64,000 nt of DNA from Mycobacterium cookii (lineage in GTDB: Bacteria; Actinomycetota; Actinomycetes; Mycobacteriales; Mycobacteriaceae), in contig NZ_AP022569.1 in assembly GCF_010727945.1 (NCBI RefSeq), forward strand, positions 5,146,001-5,210,000, in the 5' to 3' direction. Under the pieces are notes generated by a model. It did no database searches and was not told the DNA's origin. It saw only the letters and a program-made list of their open reading frames with translations. Position numbers and translations under genes: made by a program. Of this stretch, positions 15,322 through 23,954 are shown piece after piece. Positions within the stretch are counted from its first letter, which is position 1, and the number at the start of each line of letters is the position of its first letter.

Positions 15322-17595
15322 TCAGGACGACGACACATTGCCAGGAGATTCCGTGGTTGCTCTTTCCGGTGACGTGAGGTGCAGTGCGTCCCACTGTCGT
15401 TGTACTGCTCGTTCTCCCGACGTGGCGACGATGCCCGCGGGCGCAAACCTCGTGGAGGGTACCGGCCCGTCCTCGCTGAGTGGAATGCCGCTACCGCCAA
15501 TCGTCTTGCATACCACGATGATTGCCGTCACAAACACAATCACCACTACCGCGGCGAACAGGATCGACAGCGTGCCTTGGACGAAGGTGTTCCTGACCAC
15601 GTCGGCCAGCTGCTGCGGTGTCTTCGCCGACCCGAAAGCCGACTTACCGGCTGCCTGGGCGGCGGCGTACTGAAAGTGTTGCGTCCAGTAGCCTACGCTG
15701 GGATCGGACGAGAAGACCTTCTGCCACGACGCGGTCAAGGTGACGGCCAGATCCCAGAGCAGCGGAACCCCCGGAATCCACGCCCACGCCAGATAACCCT
15801 TCTTGATCACGACGACGGTCACGACGGTCAGGGCGATCGCGGCCAGTAACTGGTTGGCGATACCGAACAGCGGGAACAGCGTGTTGATGCCGCCCAGCGG
15901 ATCGGTCACCCCCATCAGCAGAATGCTTCCCCACGCCGCGGCCACCGCCAGGCTGCAGATCCACACGCCGGGAAGCCAACTCGGGTTTCGTAGCTTCGCC
16001 AGCGGACCACCGAGGTTGCCCAACGCATCGGACAGCATGAAGCGTGCGACCCGGGTGCCGGCGTCGACGGCGGTCAGGATGAACAGGGCCTCGAACATGA
16101 TCGCGAAGTGGTACCAGAATGCCTTGAGGCCGGTGCCGCCGAAAACCCGTTGCAGCACTTCGGACATGCCCACCGCCAGCGTCGGCGCGCCACCGGTTCG
16201 CGACACGATCGACTTCTCGCCGACGCTGGCGGCGGCCTCACTGAGTTGACGGCCCGTCGCTGGGAGTCCGGACAGGCCAAGATGATTGACGTAGTCGGCA
16301 GCGGTTGTCGCGGTGCCGCCGGTGCGGGCGACCGGCGCGTTGAGCGTGAAGTACAAGTGCTGGTCCAGGATTGCGGCGCTGATCAGTGCCATCACCGCGA
16401 CGAACGACTCGGTCAGCATGCCGCCGTAGCCGATCAGCCGCATCTGGCTTTCCTTCTCCAGCAGTTTCGGCGTTGTGCCAGAGGAGATCAGCGCGTGGAA
16501 TCCCGACAACGCACCGCACGCGATCGTGATGAACAGAAAGGGGAACAACGACCCGGCGAACACCGGCCCGTCGCCGGCCGCGGCGAAGCGCGAGATGGCC
16601 GGCGCATGCATGACCGGGTGTGCGATGCAGATACCGATCGCCAGCAAGGCGATCGCGCCGACCTTCATGAACGTCGAGAGGTAATCGCGCGGCGCGAGCA
16701 GCAACCACACCGGCAGCACCGACGCGACGAAGCCGTAGCCGACGATCAGCCACGACACCGTCACTGGAGACAGGTTCAACCACGTTGCACCCCAAGCTGT
16801 CTCGCCGACGAAGTTCCCGGAAGCCACGGCGAGCATCAACAAAACGAAACCGATCACCGACACCTCGGCAACCCGCCCCGGCCGGAGGAATCGCAGATAG
16901 CAACCCATGAACAACGCGATGGGGATGGTCATTGCGATGGAGAACACTCCCCACGGGCTCTGGGCCAGTGCCCGCACCACCACCAGCGCCAGCACCGCGA
17001 TGATGATCACCATGATGACGAGGGTCCCGACGAGCGTGGCGCCGCCGCCGAGGGCTCCGAGTTCGTCGCGGGCCATCTGGCCCAGCGACCGGCCCCGTCG
17101 TCGAGTGGAGATCCACAGCACCAGGTAGTCCTGCACGGCACCGGCGAACACCGCGCCGACGATGATCCAGATGCTGCATGGCAGATAGCCCATCTGGGTC
17201 GCCAGCACCGGACCGACCAGCGGCCCGGCCCCGGCGATCGCGGCGAAATGGTGGCCGAACAACACCCGCCGGTCGGTCGGCACGTAATCGGTGCCGTCGT
17301 CGACGATCTCGGCCGGGGTGGCGTGGTCGTCGCGCGGATGGACGATCTTGGCCTCGATCAGCCTTGCGTAGAACCGGTATCCGATGACGTAGGTGCAGAT
17401 CGCCGCGACGACGAACCACACCGCGTTGACCGTCTCGCCGCGAACGAACGCGATGACCGCCCAGGCCACCGCACCGAGCAGGGCGATGACGGCGAAGGCG
17501 ACCTTCTGCCCGATGCCGATGGGGGAGCGGTCGATGACGGCAACCGGCGGAAGGTCGGCGTCGGTGTGGATGTACGTCAGGTGCTGCGGTGCCAC
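15322..17595 (-). CDS. cstA: Carbon starvation protein CstA, peptide/pyruvate transporter
   Basis: 757 residues with roughly 16-18 membrane helices. The CstA signature is visible: [12 protein letters not shown], NDG-less [28 protein letters not shown], and a C-terminal [28 protein letters not shown]-like region. CstA proteins import peptides or pyruvate under carbon limitation. GTG at 17595 follows GGGAGG. The ligB stop is 16 bases upstream, so ligB-cstA form an operon, the same adjacency as Rv3062-Rv3063. A small soluble N-terminal extension ([16 protein letters not shown]) is present, as in other actinobacterial members. Confidence 0.93.
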   Translation of the reverse strand: [757 protein letters not shown]

Positions 17596-17611
17596 TGTGC
17601 CTCCCTAGCCC

Positions 17612-19147
17612 TCACCTGCCGTGCAGGGCGCGCACGGTGTCGATGGTGTCGGCCTGGTCGGGGCCCTTGTCGTCGCGGTAGCGCAGCACCCGGGCGAACC
17701 GCAGCGCCAGGCCGCCGGGGTAGCGCGAGGAGGTCTGGACCCCGTCGAACGCCACCTCCACGACCTGTTCCGGCCGGACCGTCACCACATAGCCGTCGGT
17801 AGCGCCCACGGCCAGTTCCCGGAAACGCTCCGTCTGCCAGTCCAGCATCTTGTCGGTCATCCCTTTGAAAGTTTTACCCAGCATTGTGAATCCGCCGGTG
17901 GACGGATCAAGGGCGCCCAGATGAATATTCGACAATTTCCCTTGACGCCGCCCCGATCCCCACTCCACCGCCAGCACCACCAAGTCCAGCGTGTGCACCG
18001 GCTTGACCTTGAGCCAGCCGGCCCCGCGGCGGCCGGCCTCATACGGCGCGGTCAGCGACTTGGCCATCACTCCTTCGTGCCCAGCGGCCAGCGTCGCATC
18101 CAGAAAGTCGCCTGCGGCAACGGGATCCGCCGTGATCAGCCGGTCGACCCGGTTCCGTGCTGGCACGATGTCGGCGAGAGCCGCCGCGCGTTCGGTGGCC
18201 GGCGCGTCGAGCAGGTCGACGCCGTCGCGATGCAGGATGTCGAAGAAGAACACCGACAACGGCTGGGCGGTGCGGGCGGCCGCGACATCAACGGATCGAC
18301 CGAACCGCGACCCGGTGACCTGGAACGGCTGCGGTCGGCCGTCGGGGCGCAACGCGATCGCCTCGCCGTCGGCGATCAGCTCGCGGACCGGCAACGCCAG
18401 CGTCGCCTCGACCACCTCGGGCAGGCGCGCGGTGACGTTGTCGAGGCTTCGGGTGTACACCGTGACCTGATCGCCCGCCCGATGTATCTGCACTCGAGCG
18501 CCATCCAGCTTTGCCTCGAAAATGCCTTCGCCGCCGAGCTTTTCCAGCGCTTCGGCTACCCCGGCGGCGGTCTGGGCCAGCATCGGTCCGACCGGTTGAC
18601 CGACCCGCAGTGCGAACGCGTCGAGTGCGGCCGTGCCGCCCGTCAGGGCCGCGGCCGCGACGGCGGGCAGGTCGCCGCCGAGCATCGCCGCGCGTCGGAC
18701 CGCAGCGGCGGGTAGCTGCGCGGCCTTGGCGACAGCGTCGGCCATCACACCGATCAGCGCGCCCTGGCGCAGCTCGCCGGTCAGCAGGCGGCGCAGAAAC
18801 GTCTGCTCGACGTCGGTGGCGGAGGAGAACAATTCGGCGACCAGCTCGGCGCGCCGGGCCTGCGAGCCCTTCCCGGCGACGGCGCCGATGGCCGACAGGG
18901 TGGCGTGCACGCCGTCGACGGTCAAGCTCGGTTGCGCGGCCGCGGGCGGCAGCGACCGCAACGCCGCATAGCCGACCCCGATCTGGCGCTGCGGCAATTC
19001 ACCGGAGAGCCACGCCACGACGATCGCGATCAGGGTGGGATCGGCGTCGGCGTAGCCGAGCAGTTCGGCGATTCGGGCGGTCTTGGCCAGCCGCGACGCC
19101 GAGCCGCCCACGTCAACCGAGGTTGTCGCGACGTCGATCAGCTGCAC
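17612..19147 (-). CDS. ligB: ATP-dependent DNA ligase LigB
   Basis: 511 residues. The adenylation motif I (KxDG) is [13 protein letters not shown] with nucleophile K213; motif III ([10 protein letters not shown]), motif IV (HEGVMAKSL) and motif V ([23 protein letters not shown]) follow in order, and an N-terminal helical DNA-binding domain (1-190) precedes them. It seals nicks using ATP; mycobacteria carry it as a non-essential accessory to the NAD-dependent LigA. ATG at 19147. First gene of the ligB-cstA unit, divergent from the SDR gene across 96 bp. Confidence 0.95.
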   Translation of the reverse strand: MQLIDVATTSVDVGGSASRLAKTARIAELLGYADADPTLIAIVVAWLSGELPQRQIGVGYAALRSLPPAAAQPSLTVDGVHATLSAIGAVAGKGSQARRAELVAELFSSATDVEQTFLRRLLTGELRQGALIGVMADAVAKAAQLPAAAVRRAAMLGGDLPAVAAAALTGGTAALDAFALRVGQPVGPMLAQTAAGVAEALEKLGGEGIFEAKLDGARVQIHRAGDQVTVYTRSLDNVTARLPEVVEATLALPVRELIADGEAIALRPDGRPQPFQVTGSRFGRSVDVAAARTAQPLSVFFFDILHRDGVDLLDAPATERAAALADIVPARNRVDRLITADPVAAGDFLDATLAAGHEGVMAKSLTAPYEAGRRGAGWLKVKPVHTLDLVVLAVEWGSGRRQGKLSNIHLGALDPSTGGFTMLGKTFKGMTDKMLDWQTERFRELAVGATDGYVVTVRPEQVVEVAFDGVQTSSRYPGGLALRFARVLRYRDDKGPDQADTIDTVRALHGR

Positions 19148-19243
19148 AGCCCACCTTTACACGCCTGGCCGACAACGTCACGCACGGCCGCGATAACGTG
19201 CAGCTAACCTGCGGGCACCGCACGGACAAACAGGGAGGTTTGG

Positions 19244-20002
19244 ATGGAGATCAACGGCAAGAAGGTCATTGTCATCGGCGGCGCCTCGGGCATGGGCCGC
19301 GCCAGCGCGGAGTTGCTGCACGCCCGCGGCGCCAGCGTCGCAATCTTCGACCGCGAAGGCTCGGACGGCAAGGACGTCGCTGCCGGCATCGGCGGCGACT
19401 TCTATCCGGTCGACGTCACCGACTTCGCCGGCACCGAGGAAACCCTGAAAAACGCGGTCGAGAAGCTCGGTGGCCTGCACGTCACCGTCACCACCGCCGG
19501 CGGCGGTATCGCCAAGCGGACGATGTCGAAGTCGGGTCCGCACGACCTCGAGTCCTTCCAGTCGGTGATCGATCTCAACCTCATCGCCACCTTCAACATC
19601 AGCCGGCTGGCGGCCAGCTACATGAGCCAAAACGAGCCGGAGGACGAGGAGCGGGGCGTCATCATCAACACCGCCTCGATCGCGGCCTTCGAAGGCCAGA
19701 TCGGCCAGGTCGCCTACACCGCGGCCAAAGCCGGGATCGCCGGCATGTGTCTGACCATGGCGCGCGACCTCGGCTCGCTGGGCATCCGGGTGCTGGCGAT
19801 TGCGCCCAGCCTGTTCGCGACCGGGCTGACCAAAGGCATTCCCGACGAGTACGCCACCGCGCTGACCAAGGACGCGGCGTTCCCCAAGCGGCTGGGCCGG
19901 CCCGAGGAGTACGCGAAGCTGGTCGCGGCCATCGTCGACAACCCGATGCTCAACGGCCAGTGCCTGCGGCTGGACGCCGGGCAGCGCTTCGCCCCCAAGT
20001 GA
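19244..20002 (+). CDS. SDR-family oxidoreductase (HSD10 / 3-hydroxyacyl-CoA dehydrogenase-like)
   Basis: 252 residues, classical short-chain dehydrogenase. NAD site [15 protein letters not shown], active-site region with [23 protein letters not shown] (serine, Tyr-x3-Lys) and a C-terminal substrate loop. The [10 protein letters not shown] context resembles type II 3-hydroxyacyl-CoA dehydrogenases (HSD10), suggesting acyl-CoA or steroid oxidation, which would suit its neighbour fadE22. Usual NAG is replaced by TAG ([10 protein letters not shown]). ATG at 19244 has GGGAGG upstream. This gene is not part of the Rv3061c-Rv3062 interval as I recall it, so it looks inserted. Confidence 0.85.
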   Translation: MEINGKKVIVIGGASGMGRASAELLHARGASVAIFDREGSDGKDVAAGIGGDFYPVDVTDFAGTEETLKNAVEKLGGLHVTVTTAGGGIAKRTMSKSGPHDLESFQSVIDLNLIATFNISRLAASYMSQNEPEDEERGVIINTASIAAFEGQIGQVAYTAAKAGIAGMCLTMARDLGSLGIRVLAIAPSLFATGLTKGIPDEYATALTKDAAFPKRLGRPEEYAKLVAAIVDNPMLNGQCLRLDAGQRFAPK

Positions 20003-20084
20003 CGCGGTAGCCGGCGCGAGTCAGAAGCCACGGTCGTGATCCGAGCCCGATCGCAGCCCTGGCTTCTGTTTCGCGGCCCGGCCG

Positions 20085-20102
20085 ACCACCCGGTTGGGTG
20101 GT
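20085..20102 (+). terminator. Hairpin after the SDR gene
   Basis: ACCACCC-GGTT-GGGTGGT is a perfect 7-bp stem with a four-base loop, 83 bp after the SDR stop and 60 bp before fadE22. There is no long T tract, only GCATTT a few bases later, so it could be a weak terminator or an operator. Confidence 0.4.
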
Positions 20103-20115
20103 TGGGGCATTTAAG

Positions 20116-20121
20116 TACACT
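20116..20121 (+). promoter_or_regulatory. Candidate -10 box of fadE22
   Basis: TACACT fits the TANNNT mycobacterial -10 consensus, 41 bases before the fadE22 ATG. The same extended AGTACACTC string recurs at 22682-22690 before the thiolase gene. No convincing -35 is seen. Confidence 0.4.
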
Positions 20122-20162
20122 CTTTCCCACTGGTCGATGGCGTCCAAGAGGAAGGCCCGTGT

Positions 20163-22328
20163 ATGGGTATCGCACTGACCGATGACCACCGCGAACTCGC
20201 TGAGGTCGCACGCGGTTTCCTGACGTCGCAGAAGGCTCGTGCAGCCGCGCGGTCACTGCTCGACGCGCCCGAGGAGGAGCCGTCGGCGTTCTGGCAGGGC
20301 ATCGTGGAGCTCGGTTGGCTCGGCCTGCACATCGACGAAGAACACGGCGGCTCCGGTTACGGGCTGCCCGAACTCGTGGTCGTCATCGACGAACTCGGCC
20401 GCGCGGTGGCGCCGGGCCCGTTCGTGCCGACCGTCATCGCCTCAGCGGTGATCGCCAAAGACGGTAGTGCACAACAGAAGTCGCGGCTGCTCCCGGGATT
20501 GGTCGACGGGACGGTCGCCGCGGGCATCGGTCTCGGCGGGCAGGTCACGCTGAGCAATGGGGTCGCCGACGGAGATGCCGGGGTCGTGCTGGGCGCAGGC
20601 CTGAGTGGCCTGCTGCTGATCACGGCGGGCGACGACGTGCTGGTGCTGGAACGCGACCGCGACGGCGTATCCGTCGAGGTGCCGGAGAACCTGGACCCGA
20701 CTCGGCGCTCCGGACGCGTCACGCTGCAGAACGTCAGCGTCGGTGACGGCGAAATCCTGCCGGGGGCACGCGAATCCCTGCTCGCCCGCGCCCGGACGCT
20801 ACTGGCTGCCGAGGCGGTCGGTGGCTCCGCGGATTGCGTCGACTCCGCCGTCGAATACGCCAAGGTCCGCCAGCAGTTCGGCCGCACCATCGCCACCTTC
20901 CAGGCCATCAAGCACCACTGCGCGAACATGCTGGTCGCCACCGAAGCGGCGATCGCCTCGGTGTGGGACGCCTCGCGCGCGGCGTCCGAAGACGAGGAGC
21001 AGTTCCGGTTCGCGGCGGCTTGTGCTGCGGCGCTGGCATTTCCGGCGTACGCCCGGAACTCCGAGCTGAACATCCAGGTGCATGGTGGCATCGGCTTCAC
21101 CTGGGAGCACGACGCCCACCTGCACCTGCGCCGGGCCTTGGTGACGACGGCGTTGTTCGGCGGCGACGCACCGGCCCGGGATCTGTTCGACCGCACCGCC
21201 GCGGGCGCTGCCCGGGAGAACAGCCTGGACCTGCCCCCGGAGGCCGAAGAGCTGCGGACCAGAATTCATGCCGACGCCGCCGAGATCGCGGCGCTGGACA
21301 AGCAGGCACAGCGGGACAAGCTGATCGAGACCGGGTACGTGATGCCGCACTGGCCCAAGCCGTGGGGCCGGGCCGCCGACGCGGTCGAGCAGTTGGTCAT
21401 CGAGGAAGAGTTCCGCGCCGCCGGCATCAAGCGACCGGACTACGGGATTACCGGCTGGGTGATCCTGACCCTCATCCAGCACGGAACCGATTGGCAGATC
21501 GAACGATTCGTCGAGAAGGCGCTACGCAAAGACGAGATCTGGTGCCAGCTGTTCTCCGAACCCGACGCCGGCTCGGACGCGGCGTCGATCAAGACCAAGG
21601 CCACCCGGGTGGACGGCGGCTGGAAGATCAACGGGCAGAAGGTGTGGACCAGCGGGGCGCACTACTGCGCGCGCGGGCTGGCCACCGTGCGCACCGACCC
21701 GGAGGCGCGCAAGCACGCAGGCATCACCACGGTGATCGTCGACATGAAGGCTCCCGAGGTAGAGGTGCGGCCGCTGCGGCAGATCACCGGCGGCTCGGAC
21801 TTCAACGAGGTGTTCTTCAACGACTTGTTCGTGCCCGACGAGGACGTGGTCGGGGAGCCCAACACCGGTTGGACGGTGGCCAGGGCGACGCTGGGCAACG
21901 AGCGCGTCAGCATCGGCGGCAGCGGTTCGTTCTACGAAGGTTTGGCCGACCAACTGGTGAAGCTGACCCTGGACCAGCCGGATCGGTTGGCGGGCGGGCG
22001 AATTCGCCTCGGCTCATATCTCGCCGAGGAGAACGCCCTGCGATTGCTGAACCTGCGCCGCGTCGCACGCAGCGTCGAGGGAGCGGGCCCCGGTCCAGAG
22101 GGCAACGTCACCAAGCTGAAACTGGCAGAGCACATGATCGAGGGTGCGGCGATCATGGCGGCACTGGTGGGGCCCGAGGTCGCACTGCTCGACGGACCCG
22201 GCGCGCTGTCGGGGCGCCTGGTGATGGGGGCCCGGGGTATGGCGATCGCCGGCGGCACCTCGGAGGTGACCCGCAATCAGATCGCCGAGCGGATCCTCGG
22301 CATGCCGCGCGATCCGCTGATCAACTAG
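20163..22328 (+). CDS. fadE22: Double-domain acyl-CoA dehydrogenase FadE22
   Basis: 721 residues made of two fused acyl-CoA dehydrogenase units. Unit one (about 1-350) ends with NIQVHGGIGFTWEHDAHLHLRRA; unit two (about 370-721) has SEPDAGSDAASIKTKATR, KVWTSGAHYC and the FAD-binding C-terminal RGMAIAGGTSEVTRNQIAERILG. Fused FadE proteins act on acyl-CoAs; the pairing of two half-active units resembles heteromeric sterol-catabolic FadE complexes. ATG at 20163 follows GAGGAAGG. The gene corresponds to Rv3061c by position and fusion architecture. Its stop overlaps that of the convergent DUF35 gene by 4 bases. The substrate is not readable. Confidence 0.9.
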   Translation: MGIALTDDHRELAEVARGFLTSQKARAAARSLLDAPEEEPSAFWQGIVELGWLGLHIDEEHGGSGYGLPELVVVIDELGRAVAPGPFVPTVIASAVIAKDGSAQQKSRLLPGLVDGTVAAGIGLGGQVTLSNGVADGDAGVVLGAGLSGLLLITAGDDVLVLERDRDGVSVEVPENLDPTRRSGRVTLQNVSVGDGEILPGARESLLARARTLLAAEAVGGSADCVDSAVEYAKVRQQFGRTIATFQAIKHHCANMLVATEAAIASVWDASRAASEDEEQFRFAAACAAALAFPAYARNSELNIQVHGGIGFTWEHDAHLHLRRALVTTALFGGDAPARDLFDRTAAGAARENSLDLPPEAEELRTRIHADAAEIAALDKQAQRDKLIETGYVMPHWPKPWGRAADAVEQLVIEEEFRAAGIKRPDYGITGWVILTLIQHGTDWQIERFVEKALRKDEIWCQLFSEPDAGSDAASIKTKATRVDGGWKINGQKVWTSGAHYCARGLATVRTDPEARKHAGITTVIVDMKAPEVEVRPLRQITGGSDFNEVFFNDLFVPDEDVVGEPNTGWTVARATLGNERVSIGGSGSFYEGLADQLVKLTLDQPDRLAGGRIRLGSYLAEENALRLLNLRRVARSVEGAGPGPEGNVTKLKLAEHMIEGAAIMAALVGPEVALLDGPGALSGRLVMGARGMAIAGGTSEVTRNQIAERILGMPRDPLIN

Positions 22329-22672
22329 CGGGCGGGTGCGAAGCGCGGGGCGCCGCCGGGGCCAGGCTCCGGCAGTGCCTCGACGCGCATGCCGCACGTC
22401 ACCGAATCCGGTTCACAGTCAACGATGTTCGCGGCAATGCGCAGCCCGCTCTGCTCGGCGAGTTCGACGAGCGCGATCACGTACGGGGTGGGAATCTCCG
22501 GGTTGAACGCGTGATGGTTCACCGTGTAGGTGAAGACCGTGCCCCGGCCGGAGACCGGCCGTGCCACCAATGTGCCGCCGCAGTCCCGGCATTCGGCGGC
22601 AGCGGGATGAACCCAACGCCCACATTTGTCGCAGTGCGCAATGCGAAGTTGCGACGTCGTCTCGGTCGACAC
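22325..22672 (-). CDS. OB-fold/zinc-ribbon (DUF35) acyl-CoA-associated protein
   Basis: 115 residues. An N-terminal rubredoxin-like zinc ribbon (CDKCGRWVHPAAAECRDCGG) is followed by an OB fold (GRGTVFTYTVNHHAFNPE, PYVIALVELAEQ, ANIVDCEPDSVTCGMRVE). DUF35 proteins partner thiolase-like (SCP-x) enzymes or act as acyl-CoA hydratases (MaoC-fused forms) in sterol side-chain degradation. The divergent neighbour is exactly such a thiolase. GTG at 22672 is chosen because it gives the family's normal length; TTG at 22678 is an alternative, and neither has a clear ribosome site. Readings further upstream overlap the thiolase gene. Confidence 0.82.
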   Translation of the reverse strand: MSTETTSQLRIAHCDKCGRWVHPAAAECRDCGGTLVARPVSGRGTVFTYTVNHHAFNPEIPTPYVIALVELAEQSGLRIAANIVDCEPDSVTCGMRVEALPEPGPGGAPRFAPAR

Positions 22673-22689
22673 GGGCAATACAGTACACT

Positions 22690-22705
22690 CAATTCGCTCG
22701 AGTTG
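22690..22705. promoter_or_regulatory. Imperfect palindrome in the DUF35/thiolase divergent promoter
   Basis: CAATTCGCTCGAGTTG has 6 of 8 symmetric positions and sits next to TACACT (22684-22689), a -10-like hexamer for the rightward thiolase-GntR unit. The GntR regulator two genes away is a natural candidate to bind it. Confidence 0.4.
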
Positions 22706-22738
22706 GTGAGCGGTGGGTTGGTCTAACGGACGGCGGCA

Positions 22739-23932
22739 ATGAGCTACTTCGAAAAAGACGCGATCATTTCCGGCATCGGAATCTCCCGAATCGGCCGTCG
22801 CACCGGCATTCCCGGGCGCGAACTCACCCTGGAAGCGGTGCGGACCGCCATCGAGGACGCCGGCCTGGCCGCTGCCGATATCGACGGCGTCGCCACGCTG
22901 GGCGACACCCCCGCCGCCGAAGTCAATGCCGCGCTGCGGATCGAGGCCGCCGACTGCGGGTCGGGATTCGGCACCGGCGGTCTGCTCAACCCAGTGATCT
23001 CGGCGTGCCGGGCGGTGTCCGAGGGTCACGCGCGCCACGTGATCATCTACCGGACGATCCAGATGCTGGGCGGCACGGTCCCGGTGAAGCAGGACGAGAG
23101 CGCCGAACCTCCACCGCTGGCGCGGATGTTCGACACTCCTGAGGGCGAGACCCCGCCGGCGGTGGGCCCGATGGACGACGTCAACGATCTCGTTGCCGCG
23201 CAGGCGTATTCCGCGTCGAACTGGTTGGCGCTGAACTGCCGCCGCCACATGGAGCTGTACGGAACGACCAAAGAGCAGTTGGGTTGGCTGGCGATCAACA
23301 GCAGGCGCAACGCCGCGCTCAATCCCCTTGCGGTGTACCGGGAGCCGATGACGATGGACGACTACCTGGGCGCGCGCATGGTGTCGGAGCCGTTCGGGCT
23401 GCTGGACTGTGACGTCCCGATCGACGGGTCGATCGCAGTCGTGGTGTCGGCCGCCGACTACGCCAAGGACTGTCCGCACCGGGCGGTGAAAGTCGAGGCG
23501 GTCGGCGGCTCCGACGGCGCCGGCGGCTGGTTCCACCGCGCGGACTATCCGAAGATGGCATCAGCGGACGCCGCGGCGCAGATGTGGTCGCGGACGGACC
23601 TGACGCCCGCCGATCTTCAGCTGGCCGAGCTGTACGACGGCTTCACCTTCCTGGCCTTCGCCTGGCTGGAAGCGCTGGGCATCTGCGGCGACGGGGAAGC
23701 CGGGCCCTTCGTCGAAGGGGCCGAGCGGATCGCGCTGGACGGTGCGCTGCCGCTGAACACCTACGGTGGCCAACTTTCCGCGGGCCGCATGCACGGCTAC
23801 TGGCTGCTGCACGAGACCTGCCTGCAATTGCGCGGTGAGGCGGGGGAGCGGCAGACACCGCGGCGACCCGAGGTGGCGGTGGCGGCCGTCGGCGGTGGCC
23901 CGATCGCCGGATGCATGTTGCTGACATGCTGA
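22739..23932 (+). CDS. Thiolase-family (SCP-x/lipid-transfer type) protein
   Basis: 397 residues. The nucleophile-cysteine region reads ADCGSGFGTGGLLNPVISACRAV and the C-terminal region NTYGGQLSAGRMHGYWLLHE, both typical of the SCP-x thiolase branch, with C-terminal GGGPIAGCMLL. Such proteins work with a DUF35 partner as aldolases or thiolases on steroid or branched acyl-CoA side chains. ATG at 22739. The GntR gene begins 22 bases after the stop, so the two are likely one transcript. Together with fadE22 and the DUF35 gene this forms a probable acyl-CoA side-chain degradation locus. Confidence 0.86.
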   Translation: MSYFEKDAIISGIGISRIGRRTGIPGRELTLEAVRTAIEDAGLAAADIDGVATLGDTPAAEVNAALRIEAADCGSGFGTGGLLNPVISACRAVSEGHARHVIIYRTIQMLGGTVPVKQDESAEPPPLARMFDTPEGETPPAVGPMDDVNDLVAAQAYSASNWLALNCRRHMELYGTTKEQLGWLAINSRRNAALNPLAVYREPMTMDDYLGARMVSEPFGLLDCDVPIDGSIAVVVSAADYAKDCPHRAVKVEAVGGSDGAGGWFHRADYPKMASADAAAQMWSRTDLTPADLQLAELYDGFTFLAFAWLEALGICGDGEAGPFVEGAERIALDGALPLNTYGGQLSAGRMHGYWLLHETCLQLRGEAGERQTPRRPEVAVAAVGGGPIAGCMLLTC

Positions 23933-23954
23933 ATCATTCGGTACGAGAACGTAA

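Noticed and set aside
20114..22690. AGTACACTC shared by the fadE22 and thiolase promoters as a common operator
   Set aside because: The string is explained by the -10 hexamer TACACT, and it lacks symmetry; nine bases shared is weak evidence of an operator.
22325..23536. 403-residue open frame extending the DUF35 gene across the thiolase gene
   Set aside because: Everything upstream of about 22678 is antisense to the thiolase gene and shows no domain; the DUF35 domain is complete without it.
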